DNA of 64,000 bases. It comes from Pseudarthrobacter siccitolerans. Its GTDB lineage: Bacteria > Actinomycetota > Actinomycetes > Actinomycetales > Micrococcaceae. The notes beneath the pieces are model-generated. The model had not been told where the DNA came from. It made no database searches and saw only the letters and a list, made by a program, of their open reading frames with translations. The stretch lies in contig NZ_JAUSXB010000001.1 of NCBI RefSeq assembly GCF_030823375.1, positions 2,232,001 to 2,296,000 on the forward strand. The letters run 5' to 3'. The number at the start of each line of letters is the position of its first letter. Position 1 is the first letter of the stretch. The position numbers and the translations under genes were made by a program. Positions 24,758 through 33,056 of the stretch are shown here, piece by piece.

Positions 24758-25064
24758 GGGAAACCCCTTTCGTGATGCGAAGAGAGAACGGTAAGTTGCC
24801 GTCAGAGCCGCTCCGTTGGGAGGGACGCGGGGTCTGGTCCCACGTTCAGCGGAGGGTGGCTGTTGCCGTCGTGCTCCAACTGTATGGCGGCCACTTTTGG
24901 GTAGGTTTCCGGCGTGTTAAATGATGGTTTCAGTCGTTCACGCCCGAGTTTCAGCAGTCCCACTGATTCCAATAGCCCTACCGGCATCAGCCGCAACGGA
25001 AGAGCAGCCCGGGAGGGCAGCAGCGGCTGCGGCGGGGAGCCGGGCGGGACGTACGACGGCGGTC
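24758..25064. other. Intergenic region upstream of amt
   Basis: These 307 bases contain no supported gene. They hold the leader and promoter region of amt, including the GlnR-like boxes at 24905-24952. No terminator hairpin is evident after the amidohydrolase stop, so read-through from the upstream operon into amt is possible. Confidence 0.5.
24905..24952 (-). promoter_or_regulatory. GlnR-like operator upstream of amt
   Basis: On the minus strand the order is GAAAC (24952-24948), GAAAC (24931-24927), N6, TTAAC (24920-24916), N6, GAAAC (24909-24905). The last pair fits the actinobacterial GlnR box gTnAc-n6-GaAAc except for the first base, and the 22-base repeat matches two GlnR boxes in tandem. 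Confidence 0.5.
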
Positions 25065-26351
25065 CTAAACGATGGTGCGGGCCTTGCCGAGCAGCCCGGC
25101 GAGGGAGTCCGCCAGTGCCACGGCGCCTTCCTCCGCATCCCAGTCCTCCACCAGTTCGTCCGGCGAGTGCGAGACGCCGGTGGGGTTCCGGACGAACAGC
25201 ATGGCAGTAGGGACGTGCCCGCCCAGCACGCCCGCGTCGTGTCCCGCCCCGGTGTCCAGGACCGGCGCGGCGGGAAGCAATTCCTGCAGCCGGTCCCGCA
25301 GGCCGCCGTCGAAGTGCACTGTGGGACTCAACGATTCCGTGGTCAGGCTGGCCAGGCAGCCTTCCTCCGCGGCGAACATCCCGCTGTTCAACCGGATGGC
25401 CTCAACCAGGGCCGCGGTGACGGAGTCGTCCGGGTGGCGGACGTCAATCCACAGGTCCACGCGCGAGGCAATCACGTTGGTCCCGCCCGGAACGGGTTGG
25501 ACCCGGCCAACGGTGGCCCGGGCGTCCCGGTACTTCCTGGCCGTATCGCGGATGCTGACCATAATCTTGGCAGCAGCGATCATGGGGTCCTTGCGGCCGG
25601 CCATGAGGGTGGTCCCGGCGTGGTTTCCCTGCCCGGAGACGCTGAGCTTCCAGCGGCCGTGGCCCAGGATCGAGGAGCCGATGGCCACGGGCTGGTTCAG
25701 GTCGATCAGCCCCCGGCCCTGCTCCACATGCAGCTCCACAAACAGGCCCAGCTGCTGGAGGGCCTTGTAATCGGCGCCGATGAGCCGGGGATCCTGCCCG
25801 TTCGCGGCGGCGACGTCAGCATAGGTGTTGCCGTCCGGGTCCTTGAGCCGGCGGGCCTTGTCCGGGTCCAGCTCTCCGGTCAGAAGCCGGGAACCCAGGC
25901 AGGCCACGCCGAACCTCGAGCCCTCCTCCTCTGGAAAAACTGCGATGACCAGCGGCCTTCGGGGGCGGAGCCCGCGGGCCTTCAGGATGTCGACGGCGAC
26001 CAGCGCCGAGGCGACACCCAGCGGGCCGTCGTACGCGCCGCCGCCCGGGACGGAATCGAGATGGCTGCCGGTAGCAACAGCGTCCCGCCGCGTGCCAGCG
26101 GAGGTGTCCCACCAGGCCCAGATGATGCCGTTGTGGTCCGTATGGACGTCAAGGCCGCGCCGTTCCGCCTGCTCAATGAACCAGCTCCGCAGGTCCGTTT
26201 CCGCACTGGAGAAAACCGGCCGCGAATAGCCACCCCGCGATGCATCCCTGCCGATGGTGGAGATGTCCTGCAGCAGGCTGGAAACAGTGGAGGCACTGGT
26301 TCGGGCAGAAGGCAGCGCATCCGCTGTGGGTACTGTCTGTGGAAGGCTCAC
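25065..26351 (-). CDS. M20 family amidohydrolase (N-carbamoyl-amino acid hydrolase/allantoate amidohydrolase type)
   Basis: A 428-residue metal-dependent hydrolase that removes carbamoyl or ureido groups, releasing ammonia and CO2. Metal-site motifs are ATGSHLDSVPGGGAYDGPLG (His and Asp), FPEEEGSRF (Glu), ELHVEQG (His) and GAGHDAG with the final His near GVSHSPDE; GNHAGTTLMAGRKD belongs to the dimerisation domain. These match the AllC/HyuC/AmaB group. The frame is open to 26486, but GTG at 26351, 12 bases past the stop of the sarcosine-oxidase-like gene, is the sensible start. It is the last gene of the Glx operon; the substrate could be N-carbamoylsarcosine, allantoate or another ureido acid. 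Confidence 0.88.
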   Translation of the reverse strand: MSLPQTVPTADALPSARTSASTVSSLLQDISTIGRDASRGGYSRPVFSSAETDLRSWFIEQAERRGLDVHTDHNGIIWAWWDTSAGTRRDAVATGSHLDSVPGGGAYDGPLGVASALVAVDILKARGLRPRRPLVIAVFPEEEGSRFGVACLGSRLLTGELDPDKARRLKDPDGNTYADVAAANGQDPRLIGADYKALQQLGLFVELHVEQGRGLIDLNQPVAIGSSILGHGRWKLSVSGQGNHAGTTLMAGRKDPMIAAAKIMVSIRDTARKYRDARATVGRVQPVPGGTNVIASRVDLWIDVRHPDDSVTAALVEAIRLNSGMFAAEEGCLASLTTESLSPTVHFDGGLRDRLQELLPAAPVLDTGAGHDAGVLGGHVPTAMLFVRNPTGVSHSPDELVEDWDAEEGAVALADSLAGLLGKARTIV

Positions 26352-26362
26352 TGGTATCCGTT

Positions 26363-27538
26363 CTATGTGGTCACAGCTGTTGAAGACGCGGTCCGGAACC
26401 GGCCGGGAACATTCCCGGCACCGGTGGCCAGGTCCGCAGCCCATTGGCCGATCAGCGGCGCAAACTTGGCGCCGTGCCCGGAGCACGGCGACAGAACCGT
26501 GACGTTGTCCGCTCGGTCGATGAGGAAGTCCTCATTGGGCGTGTTGGTGAACAGGCACGTGGTTTCGGCGTACGGTTCCGGGTCCAGGCCGGGAAGGTAG
26601 CGGCGCACGTAATCCACCACCCGGCGGCGGTTGGCCGGGTCCACTTCTCCGGTCTGTTCCGCGGCCGACGGGATGAGCCTGCCGCCGTTGTACTCGGCCA
26701 CTTTCTGCCCGGCATGGCCGGCGTCCCGTCCACCGGGAAGGCCGTAGGCCTGGATCTCTGCGGCCTTGTGGATGAACGTCGGCCAGCCCCGGGCACCGGG
26801 GGCGGTGGCACCGGCCGCAGCGCCGCCGTCGTGATCCCGGTACTTGAAGTGGAACGCCTGCTCCTGCCGGACAGTGATCTCCGGAAGCCCCGCCAGGAAA
26901 CCGGCCGGAAGGGACAGCTGCCCCAGCAGGCCGGGGAGCCAGCCGCCCGCACTGATCACCACGTTGCCGGCGTCCACGGTTTCACCCGTGGAAGAACGGA
27001 GCCGGTAACCGGCGCCCGTCCGCTCCACGCTCTGCAGCTCCCAGCCCGTCACCAGCCGGGCGCCATGGCCGACGGCGAGGTTCACCATGGCGTTGACGGC
27101 GCCTTCCGCGTCAATCACGCCGGCGCCGGGGTGCCACAGAACCTCGGTATCGAAGGCGATCTGCGGCCAATGCCGCCGGGCCTCGGCAGCGGACAGGAGT
27201 TCGTGCTCGATGCCTTTACCGGCCAGCACGGAGGCCAGCAGCCGGGGATTGCGCTCCGGGCCGTAATCCACGGCGCCGTAGGGAGTGATCAGGGAGGTTC
27301 CGGAGGCGTCGGCCATCCCGTCCCACAGTGCCTTCGACTCCAGGACGGCCCGGGTATAGAAGGCGTCCGGGTAGGCGTAGCGGAAGATCCGGGCGGAACC
27401 GTGGGAGCTGCCATCGTGGCTGGCGGGGACATTGCGTTCCAGGAGGGTGACCTGGTGCCCGCGGGAGGCGAGCTGCCAGGCGGTGGCGGCACCGGCCAGG
27501 CCGGCGCCCACCACTACAAAGTCTGACGAGTCTGTCAC
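26363..27538 (-). CDS. solA: monomeric sarcosine oxidase / N-methyl-L-amino acid oxidase-like flavoprotein
   Basis: A 391-residue flavoenzyme that oxidises the N-methyl group of an amino acid, giving formaldehyde, H2O2 and the free amine. The FAD-binding motif VVVGAGLAGAATAWQLASRG is at the N-terminus, SSHGSARIFRYAY matches the family, and TTCLFTNTPNEDFLID contains the Cys that holds FAD covalently in monomeric sarcosine oxidase; LSPCSGHGAKFAPLIG closes the FAD site. The open frame has a TTG at 27544; GTG at 27538 fits the AGGG site better. It lies between glxD and the amidohydrolase with gaps of about 10 bases. The substrate may be sarcosine, N-methylglutamate or a similar compound. Confidence 0.87.
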   Translation of the reverse strand: MTDSSDFVVVGAGLAGAATAWQLASRGHQVTLLERNVPASHDGSSHGSARIFRYAYPDAFYTRAVLESKALWDGMADASGTSLITPYGAVDYGPERNPRLLASVLAGKGIEHELLSAAEARRHWPQIAFDTEVLWHPGAGVIDAEGAVNAMVNLAVGHGARLVTGWELQSVERTGAGYRLRSSTGETVDAGNVVISAGGWLPGLLGQLSLPAGFLAGLPEITVRQEQAFHFKYRDHDGGAAAGATAPGARGWPTFIHKAAEIQAYGLPGGRDAGHAGQKVAEYNGGRLIPSAAEQTGEVDPANRRRVVDYVRRYLPGLDPEPYAETTCLFTNTPNEDFLIDRADNVTVLSPCSGHGAKFAPLIGQWAADLATGAGNVPGRFRTASSTAVTT

Positions 27539-27548
27539 GGGCAACGCC

Positions 27549-28937
27549 CTAGCCTGCGCCGGGGATCCAGCTGGTGCCGGCCAGCGGCACCCGCGCCATG
27601 GCTGAAGCCTCGATGGTCAGCGCCACCAGGTCCTCAGGCTCCAGGTTGTGCAGGTGCGACTTTCCGCAGGCCCGGGCGATGGTCTGGGCTTCCATGGTGA
27701 GGACGCGGACGTAGTTGGCCAGCCGCTTGCCCGCAGCTACCGGATCCAGCCTGCCCGCGAGTTCCGGGTCCTGGGTGGTGATGCCGGCGGGGTCCCGGCC
27801 GTCCTGGAAGTCATCGTAGAAGCCGGCGGCGGAGCCCAGGGCGGAGTATTCGGCGGCGTAACGGGGGGCGTTGTCGCCGAGGGCGATCAGCGCCGCGGTG
27901 CCGATGGCCACCGCGTCCGCGCCCAGGGCCATGGCCTTGGCGACGTCGGCCCCGGTGCGGATGCCGCCGGAGACGATGAGCTGGACCTTCCGGTGCACCC
28001 CGAGTTCCTGCAGGGCCCGGACGGCCTGCGGGATGGCGGCGAGGGTGGGGATGCCCACGTTTTCGATGAACACCTGCTGCGTGGCGGCGGTTCCGCCCTG
28101 CATTCCGTCCACCACCACGACGTCCGCGCCGGACTTCACGGCGAGCGCGGTGTCGTAGTAGGGCCGGGAGGCGCCGATTTTGACGTAGATGGGGGTCTTC
28201 CAGTCGGTGATTTCCCGCAGTTCGCCGATCTTGATTTCCAGGTCGTCCGGGCCGGTCCAGTCGGGGTGGCGGCTGGCGGAGCGCTGGTCAATGCCTACAG
28301 GCAGGGTGCGCATGCCGGCCACACGCTCGGTGATTTTCTGGCCCAGCAGCATGCCGCCGCCGCCTGGCTTGGCCCCTTGTCCCAGCACGATTTCGATGGC
28401 GTCGGCCTTGCGCAGGTCATCCGGGTTCATGCCGTAGCGGGACGGCAGGTACTGGTACACCAGGTGCTTGGACTGGCCGCGCTCCTCAGGGGTCATGCCG
28501 CCGTCGCCCGTGGTGGTGGAGGTGCCCACCTCGGACGCGCCGCGCCCCAGCGCCTCCTTGGCGTTGGCGGACAGTGCGCCGAAGCTCATGCCGGCGATGG
28601 TCACCGGGGTCTGCAGGTGCAGCGGGCGGGTGGCGTGCCGGTCGCCTAGGACGACGTCGGTATCGCACTTTTCGCGGTAGCCCTCCAGCGGGTAGCGGGA
28701 CATGGAGGCGCCGAGGAAGAGCAGGTCGTCAAAGTGCGGGACCTTGCGTTTGGCGCCCCAGCCGCGGATGTCGTAGACACCGGTGGCGGCGGCGCGCTGG
28801 ATATCGGCGATGGTGGCACGATCGAAGGTGGCGGACTCGCGCAGGCCCAGGGCTGCGATATCAGGCGCAGCCAGGTTCTGTGCAGGAAGGTTCTGTGCGG
28901 GCGCTTCAGCGGGCAGGGGTACTGAGGTGATGGTCAT
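27549..28937 (-). CDS. glxD: FMN-binding glutamate-synthase-like subunit (GlxD/MgsC)
   Basis: A 462-residue TIM-barrel protein homologous to the FMN domain of glutamate synthase large subunit. Motifs include AGMSFGALSANAKEALGRGA, GQGAKPGGGGMLLGQKI, VKIGASRPYYDTALAVKSGA and VSGGIRTGADVAKAMALGAD (phosphate site of FMN). Where GltB has Cys residues for its 3Fe-4S cluster (CPVGI region) this protein has LPVGIDQRSASRHPDW, so the cluster is probably absent. Together with GlxB and GlxC it would form a split glutamate-synthase-like enzyme; in methylotrophs the same set (MgsABC) makes N-methylglutamate. AGGAG precedes the ATG, and it follows glxC by 8 bases. Confidence 0.9.
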   Translation of the reverse strand: MTITSVPLPAEAPAQNLPAQNLAAPDIAALGLRESATFDRATIADIQRAAATGVYDIRGWGAKRKVPHFDDLLFLGASMSRYPLEGYREKCDTDVVLGDRHATRPLHLQTPVTIAGMSFGALSANAKEALGRGASEVGTSTTTGDGGMTPEERGQSKHLVYQYLPSRYGMNPDDLRKADAIEIVLGQGAKPGGGGMLLGQKITERVAGMRTLPVGIDQRSASRHPDWTGPDDLEIKIGELREITDWKTPIYVKIGASRPYYDTALAVKSGADVVVVDGMQGGTAATQQVFIENVGIPTLAAIPQAVRALQELGVHRKVQLIVSGGIRTGADVAKAMALGADAVAIGTAALIALGDNAPRYAAEYSALGSAAGFYDDFQDGRDPAGITTQDPELAGRLDPVAAGKRLANYVRVLTMEAQTIARACGKSHLHNLEPEDLVALTIEASAMARVPLAGTSWIPGAG

Positions 28938-28945
28938 GGGGGCTC

Positions 28946-29689
28946 CTAGTACGACGTCGAGTTGTCGACGTGGAAGTGGTAGAGATTCCTTGCTGAGCCG
29001 TAGCGCTTGAAGTCTGCCGGGTCGTCGGTACGGCCGGCGGCGGCCAGCAGCTCGGCGAGTTCGGCCAGGTGCTCTGCCTTCAGCGGCTTTTCGATGCAGT
29101 CCGCGCCGAGTGAGGCCACGGTGCCTTTGACGTAAATGCGCGCCTCGTAGATGGAGTCGCCGAGCGCGTCACCGGCATCGCCGCAGACCACCAGCCGGCC
29201 GGCCTGGGCCATAAAGGCGGACATGTGGCCGATGTTGCCGCCCACCACAATGTCCACGCCCTTCATGGAAATCCCGCAGCGGGCCCCGGCGTTCCCGTCG
29301 ATGACCACCAGGCCGCCGTGGCCGGTGGCTGCGGCGGACTGTGAGGCGTCACCCTTTACGTGGACTGTCCCGGACATGATGTTCTCGGCCAGCCCGACGC
29401 CGGCGTTGCCGTTGACTGTCACGTCCCCCTTTTGGTGCATCCCGGCTGCGTAGTAGCCGGCGTGGCCTTCGATGGCCACCTTGATGTCCGCGTTGATGCC
29501 GACGGCCAGGCTGTGCTTGCCGCCGGGATTGGTGACGGTCCAGGCCTGGCCGTCAACGGCGTTGTGGATGGCCTGGTTGAGTTGCCGGACGGTGCTGCCG
29601 GCCAGGTCCACTGTGGTGGTTTCCGCAGTCGCGCCGGTTTCCGGAGCAGTTCCTCGGGCGGGCGCTTCGGGGGCTGTCAGAGTGACCAT
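28946..29689 (-). CDS. glxC: GXGXG-domain glutamate-synthase-like subunit (GlxC/MgsB)
   Basis: A 247-residue right-handed beta-helix protein corresponding to the C-terminal GXGXG domain of glutamate synthase. Repeats with the pattern G-x-x-G can be followed from INADIKVAIEGHAGYYAAGM through VHVKGDASQSAAATGHGG and VVVGGNIGHMSAFMAQAG to GDALGDSIYEARIYVKG. The domain is structural in GltB; here it is a separate subunit, as in archaeal-type and GlxBCD enzymes. The ATG overlaps the end of glxB by 13 bases, showing translational coupling. The N-terminal 25 residues are Pro/Ala/Thr-rich. Confidence 0.9.
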   Translation of the reverse strand: MVTLTAPEAPARGTAPETGATAETTTVDLAGSTVRQLNQAIHNAVDGQAWTVTNPGGKHSLAVGINADIKVAIEGHAGYYAAGMHQKGDVTVNGNAGVGLAENIMSGTVHVKGDASQSAAATGHGGLVVIDGNAGARCGISMKGVDIVVGGNIGHMSAFMAQAGRLVVCGDAGDALGDSIYEARIYVKGTVASLGADCIEKPLKAEHLAELAELLAAAGRTDDPADFKRYGSARNLYHFHVDNSTSY

Positions 29690-30585
29690 GTGTAGACCTT
29701 TCCGGGTTCCGGTTCAAAGATGCGGGCATTTTCAATGCCGGGCAGGGCTGCCAGGGCACGGTATTCGGAGGCCATGGCCACGTAGTCGTCCGTTTCGGCG
29801 ATGATGGCCGGCTTGCAGGCGATAGGGTCGCGGACCACGGCCATGCTGTCCGCCGTGGTGACCACCAGGGTGTAGAAACCGTCCAGGACCTTGCCCAGGT
29901 TCACCAGGGCTTCCTCAAGGGTGTCGCCCTGCTTCAGCCGGGAGGCGACGTAGCGGGCGCCCACTTCGGTGTCGTTTTCGGAGTCAAAGACCACGCCCTC
30001 GCGCTTGAGATCACGCCGTACGGTGGCGTGGTTGGAGAAGGAACCGTTGTGGACCAGGCACAGGTCGTCGGCAACCGAGAAGGGATGCGAACCGCCGGCG
30101 GTGACAGCGGATTCGGTGGCCATCCGGGTGTGGGACAGTCCCTGGCTTCCGCCCATCGCTTCCAGCCCATGCTCGGCGGCAATCTCCATCGGGTGGCCCA
30201 CGCTTTTCATCACGGCAACGTGCTCGCCGCGGCCGATGATGGTGGAGCCCGGCAGGGTTTCGCTGACGGCCTTCACCAGCAGGTCCGTTCCGACGGCGGC
30301 ACTCACCAGCGTGGTATCGCCCACCACCTGGACAGCTGCTGCCGCGTCCGGCGGGAGCAGGGCGGCGACGCCGCTGGTGATGGCCGCCGTCGTCATTCCC
30401 TGGTCCTTGCCCAGGAGGCTGAGGGTGGATGTTCCCTCCTTGACGAGGCCGGGGGTGTTGTAGACGGCGAGGCCCGCTGAGTCCGGCCCGCGGTCCACGA
30501 TCTGGCAGAGCATGGAGGACAGCAGGCTGCCCATCCGGGGATGCAGTGAGGGGTTGCGCAGCTGCAGCGCAGCGATTCCGCACAT
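29677..30585 (-). CDS. glxB: glutamine amidotransferase-like subunit, class II (GlxB/MgsA)
   Basis: A 302-residue Ntn-type amidotransferase subunit. It begins MCGIAALQ, so Cys2 becomes the N-terminal nucleophile; other conserved elements are DRGPDSAGLAVY, SHTRMATESAVTAGGSHPF, LVHNGSFSNH and ENDTEVGARY. It would release ammonia (or in the MgsABC reaction handle the gamma-glutamyl donor) for the GlxC/GlxD partners. It lies 26 bases after the type III glutamine synthetase gene, so donor synthesis and use are in one operon. The length equals stand-alone GlxB rather than the GltB N-terminal domain. Confidence 0.9.
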   Translation of the reverse strand: MCGIAALQLRNPSLHPRMGSLLSSMLCQIVDRGPDSAGLAVYNTPGLVKEGTSTLSLLGKDQGMTTAAITSGVAALLPPDAAAAVQVVGDTTLVSAAVGTDLLVKAVSETLPGSTIIGRGEHVAVMKSVGHPMEIAAEHGLEAMGGSQGLSHTRMATESAVTAGGSHPFSVADDLCLVHNGSFSNHATVRRDLKREGVVFDSENDTEVGARYVASRLKQGDTLEEALVNLGKVLDGFYTLVVTTADSMAVVRDPIACKPAIIAETDDYVAMASEYRALAALPGIENARIFEPEPGKVYTWSL

Positions 30586-30611
30586 GGTGGAAGTCCTTTA
30601 CAGAGTAGGGG

Positions 30612-31994
30612 TCAGATGGACGTCAAATACGTGCGGATTTCCCAGTCGCTGACCTGGTTGTGCCAGCTGAGGAATTCCTCTTCCTTGGCGTCCGCGTAGT
30701 AGCTGGCGATGGCGGGGTCACCGCTGAGGCTGGCCAGGATGACGGGGTCCTTCCGCAGTGCTTCCACGGCGTGGAGCAGCGTGGCCGGCAGGAAGTGAGC
30801 GTCCGGCCTGGACTCCCCGGGGCCGGACGGCTGGCCGGGGTCCAGGGACTTCTCCAGACCGTCCAGCCCGGCGGCGATGGTGGTGGCGAGGGCAAGGTAC
30901 GGGTTGGCCGAGCCGTCGCCGGAGCGCAGCTCGATCCGCTTGTTGTCCGGCACCCGGATCATGTGGGTGCGGTCGTTCCCGCCGAAGGATGCCTTCCGGG
31001 GCGACCAGGTGGCGCCGGAGGAGCTGGTGGTGGCGCCGGTCCTTTTGTAGGAGTTCACGGTCGGGGCGAGGAATGCCTGCAGTGCGGGGGCGTGGTCCAG
31101 GACGCCGGCGATGAACGAATAGGCGAGGCCGGAAAGCCCAAGGCCGCGGCCATCGTCGTCCGCGCCGTCATTCGGGAACAGCGCCTCGGCACCGGACCAC
31201 AGGGACAGGTGGAAGTGCAATCCGGTGCCCGTGCGGTCGGTGAACGGCTTGGGCATAAACGTGGCAGTCATGCCGCGCTGCTCAGCCAGGATGTTCAGGA
31301 TGTAGCGGAGGGAAACCACGCGGTCCGCGGTGGTGAGAGCGTCCGCGTAGTTGAAGTTCTGCTCGAACTGGCCGGCTGCGTCCTCGTGGTCGTTGGCGTA
31401 GTTGCCCCAGCCCAGGCCGTTCATCGCATCGGAGATGGAGGTGAGGTGGTCGTACATCCGGGTGACGCCGCGGGCGTCGTAGCAGGGGCGGGGCGAATCG
31501 TCCCGGTCGTCTGCGGTACTGAGCGTCCCGTCGTCGTTCTTTTTCACCAGGAAGTATTCAACCTCGGCGCCCACCTTGGCCTGCATGCCCTGATCTGCCA
31601 GACGGACCAGGGTGTTCTTGAGGACCACCCGCGGGGCGTAGGGCCAGGGCTTGCCGTCAACGTGCGGGTCGCAGTGGATGATGGCCAGGCCCTTTTTGAT
31701 AAAGGGAACCGGAGTGAAGGACGCGAGATCCGGAATGGCGATCAGGTCCGAGTCCTGCGGCTTTTGCCCCATCAGGCCTGCGGCGTAGCCGGCGAAGCCC
31801 ATCGCGCCTTTTTCCAGTTCATCGGCGGCTTCCACGGGGACCAGCTTGGCGCAGGGCTTCCCGGTCATGTCCACAAACGTGGCAAGGAGGAAGCGGACCT
31901 CGTGCGCCCTGGCGACGTCCGCGAGGGAAATCCGGCCGGTGCTCTCCGCCAGGGGTACATCTGTTGGTGTTTCAGGTGTCGCGACACTTGTCAT
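30612..31994 (-). CDS. glnT: type III glutamine synthetase (GlnT/gamma-glutamylmethylamide synthetase-like)
   Basis: A 460-residue glutamine-synthetase-family ligase that joins ammonia or an amine to the gamma-carboxyl of glutamate with ATP. Core motifs are AKVGAEVEYFLVKK (metal-binding Glu), EDAAGQFEQNFNYADALTTA, GTGLHFHLSLW (His of the ATP site), NSYKRTGATTSSSGATWSPR and RIELRSGDGSANPYLALA. The family includes GlnT and the methylamine-specific GmaS. The open frame reaches 32057; ATG 31994 with AGGA at 8-base spacing is preferred. A good promoter lies just upstream. As first gene before glxBCD, solA and a carbamoylase, it may make gamma-glutamylmethylamide or another N-alkyl amide. Confidence 0.9.
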   Translation of the reverse strand: MTSVATPETPTDVPLAESTGRISLADVARAHEVRFLLATFVDMTGKPCAKLVPVEAADELEKGAMGFAGYAAGLMGQKPQDSDLIAIPDLASFTPVPFIKKGLAIIHCDPHVDGKPWPYAPRVVLKNTLVRLADQGMQAKVGAEVEYFLVKKNDDGTLSTADDRDDSPRPCYDARGVTRMYDHLTSISDAMNGLGWGNYANDHEDAAGQFEQNFNYADALTTADRVVSLRYILNILAEQRGMTATFMPKPFTDRTGTGLHFHLSLWSGAEALFPNDGADDDGRGLGLSGLAYSFIAGVLDHAPALQAFLAPTVNSYKRTGATTSSSGATWSPRKASFGGNDRTHMIRVPDNKRIELRSGDGSANPYLALATTIAAGLDGLEKSLDPGQPSGPGESRPDAHFLPATLLHAVEALRKDPVILASLSGDPAIASYYADAKEEEFLSWHNQVSDWEIRTYLTSI

Positions 31995-32028
31995 CGGAAC
32001 TGTCCTGTTCGCTTTGCTGTTACTCGAT

Positions 32029-32057
32029 ATGAAACCTTGTTGAACCACAGTAGTCAA
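32029..32057 (-). promoter_or_regulatory. promoter of the glnT-glxBCD-solA operon
   Basis: On the minus strand TTGACT (32057-32052), a 17-base spacer and TTTCAT (32034-32029) form a good housekeeping promoter. GAAAC-N6-TTGAC overlaps its -35 box, the same geometry as in the GlnR-like region of amt. TGAAAC/GTTTCA arms flank it and could bind the XRE-cupin regulator. Confidence 0.5.
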
Positions 32058-32242
32058 AACGATGTTTCAGAAGAGCGCAGGATTTGTTAACTCTGGATGT
32101 CGCGAAGGAATTTATTGGGCGGGGAGTTGTGCAGCAGGTGCGTTTCGACCTGCGCGAAGGCGCAACTACGTCACCTGCCACGCGCCTGGTGAACCGGGGT
32201 CACGCGAGCTGGTGGTGTCCGGCTGCCACGCGCGGCAGCCGG

Positions 32243-32842
32243 TTACTTCGCGGCGACGGCCAGGAACCGGATGGGGAGTTCCTGAAGCTCGAGCGGTCCG
32301 TGCGGGCCCTCGCCATCAAGCAGCAGGGAATCTCCCGGCTCCATGGTGTATTCGTACTGGCCGTGGCCGTAAACCATCCTGCCGGCGAGCATGTAGATGA
32401 ACTCGGTCCCGGGGTGCTGGAAGAGCGGGAAAACGTCCGAGGCGTCCGTCAGTGTCACGAGGGTTGGCTCCAGCGCATCTGTCCGGCCCTTCAAGGTACC
32501 CAGCACGCGGTATTCGTGCCCGTGCTGGGTGCCGCTGCGGACGGTGAGGCTGCCCTGGCCGTTCTTGGTGAACGTGGCGTCCCGGTCGGTGTCAGCGCCG
32601 CGGAAAAGCGCGGTCACCGGGATCTTGAGCCCGTCGGCAAGGCGTTGCAGCGTGGTCAGCGAACAGGACGTGCTGGCAGTTTCAATCTTCGAAATCATCG
32701 CTTTGGACAGCCCGGTGCGGGCAGCAAGCTCCGCGGAGGACAGGCCATGGGAGGTACGGTAGCGCCGCAGCTGGGTTGCGATCACCTGTTCGAGTTTTCC
32801 CGCAACCTCTTCCCGGGCATGTTCCGTCATATCAGCCATCAT
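32243..32842 (-). CDS. XRE-family regulator with C-terminal cupin domain
   Basis: A 199-residue regulator. The helix-turn-helix is ELAARTGLSKAMISKIETAS within LRRYRTSHGLSSAELAARTG, and the cupin domain contains PGTEFIYMLAGRMVYGHGQY and EPGDSLLLDGEGPHGPLEL. Such XRE-cupin proteins sense small nitrogen compounds and often sit beside GlxBCD/glutamine-synthetase-like operons, as here. The frame is open far upstream; three ATGs (32842, 32839, 32830) precede the conserved part, and no strong ribosome binding site decides between them. Its stop lies 249 bases before the start of glnT, in the same direction. Confidence 0.87.
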   Translation of the reverse strand: MMADMTEHAREEVAGKLEQVIATQLRRYRTSHGLSSAELAARTGLSKAMISKIETASTSCSLTTLQRLADGLKIPVTALFRGADTDRDATFTKNGQGSLTVRSGTQHGHEYRVLGTLKGRTDALEPTLVTLTDASDVFPLFQHPGTEFIYMLAGRMVYGHGQYEYTMEPGDSLLLDGEGPHGPLELQELPIRFLAVAAK

Positions 32843-33056
32843 AGGTGGCGTGCTGCGGTGACGAACGGCCACAGCAGACACCGCCAGCAGTTTCATAACG
32901 CGTCGGTCACGCCCCGGAAGGCTTGGCGCCGTATCGGCCCGGGCCGGGACAAATCCGCCAGCGTGGCGGCTAAGCTGGGGAAAAACCCGCCCCATCATGG
33001 CCCGGGCAAGGGCAGGGCGGCAAGGACCAGTGGCACTGGTCGCGAAAGGACATCGA

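Noticed and set aside
30660..32090. 476-residue open frame on the plus strand
   Set aside because: Antisense of the type III glutamine synthetase, whose motifs are complete on the other strand.
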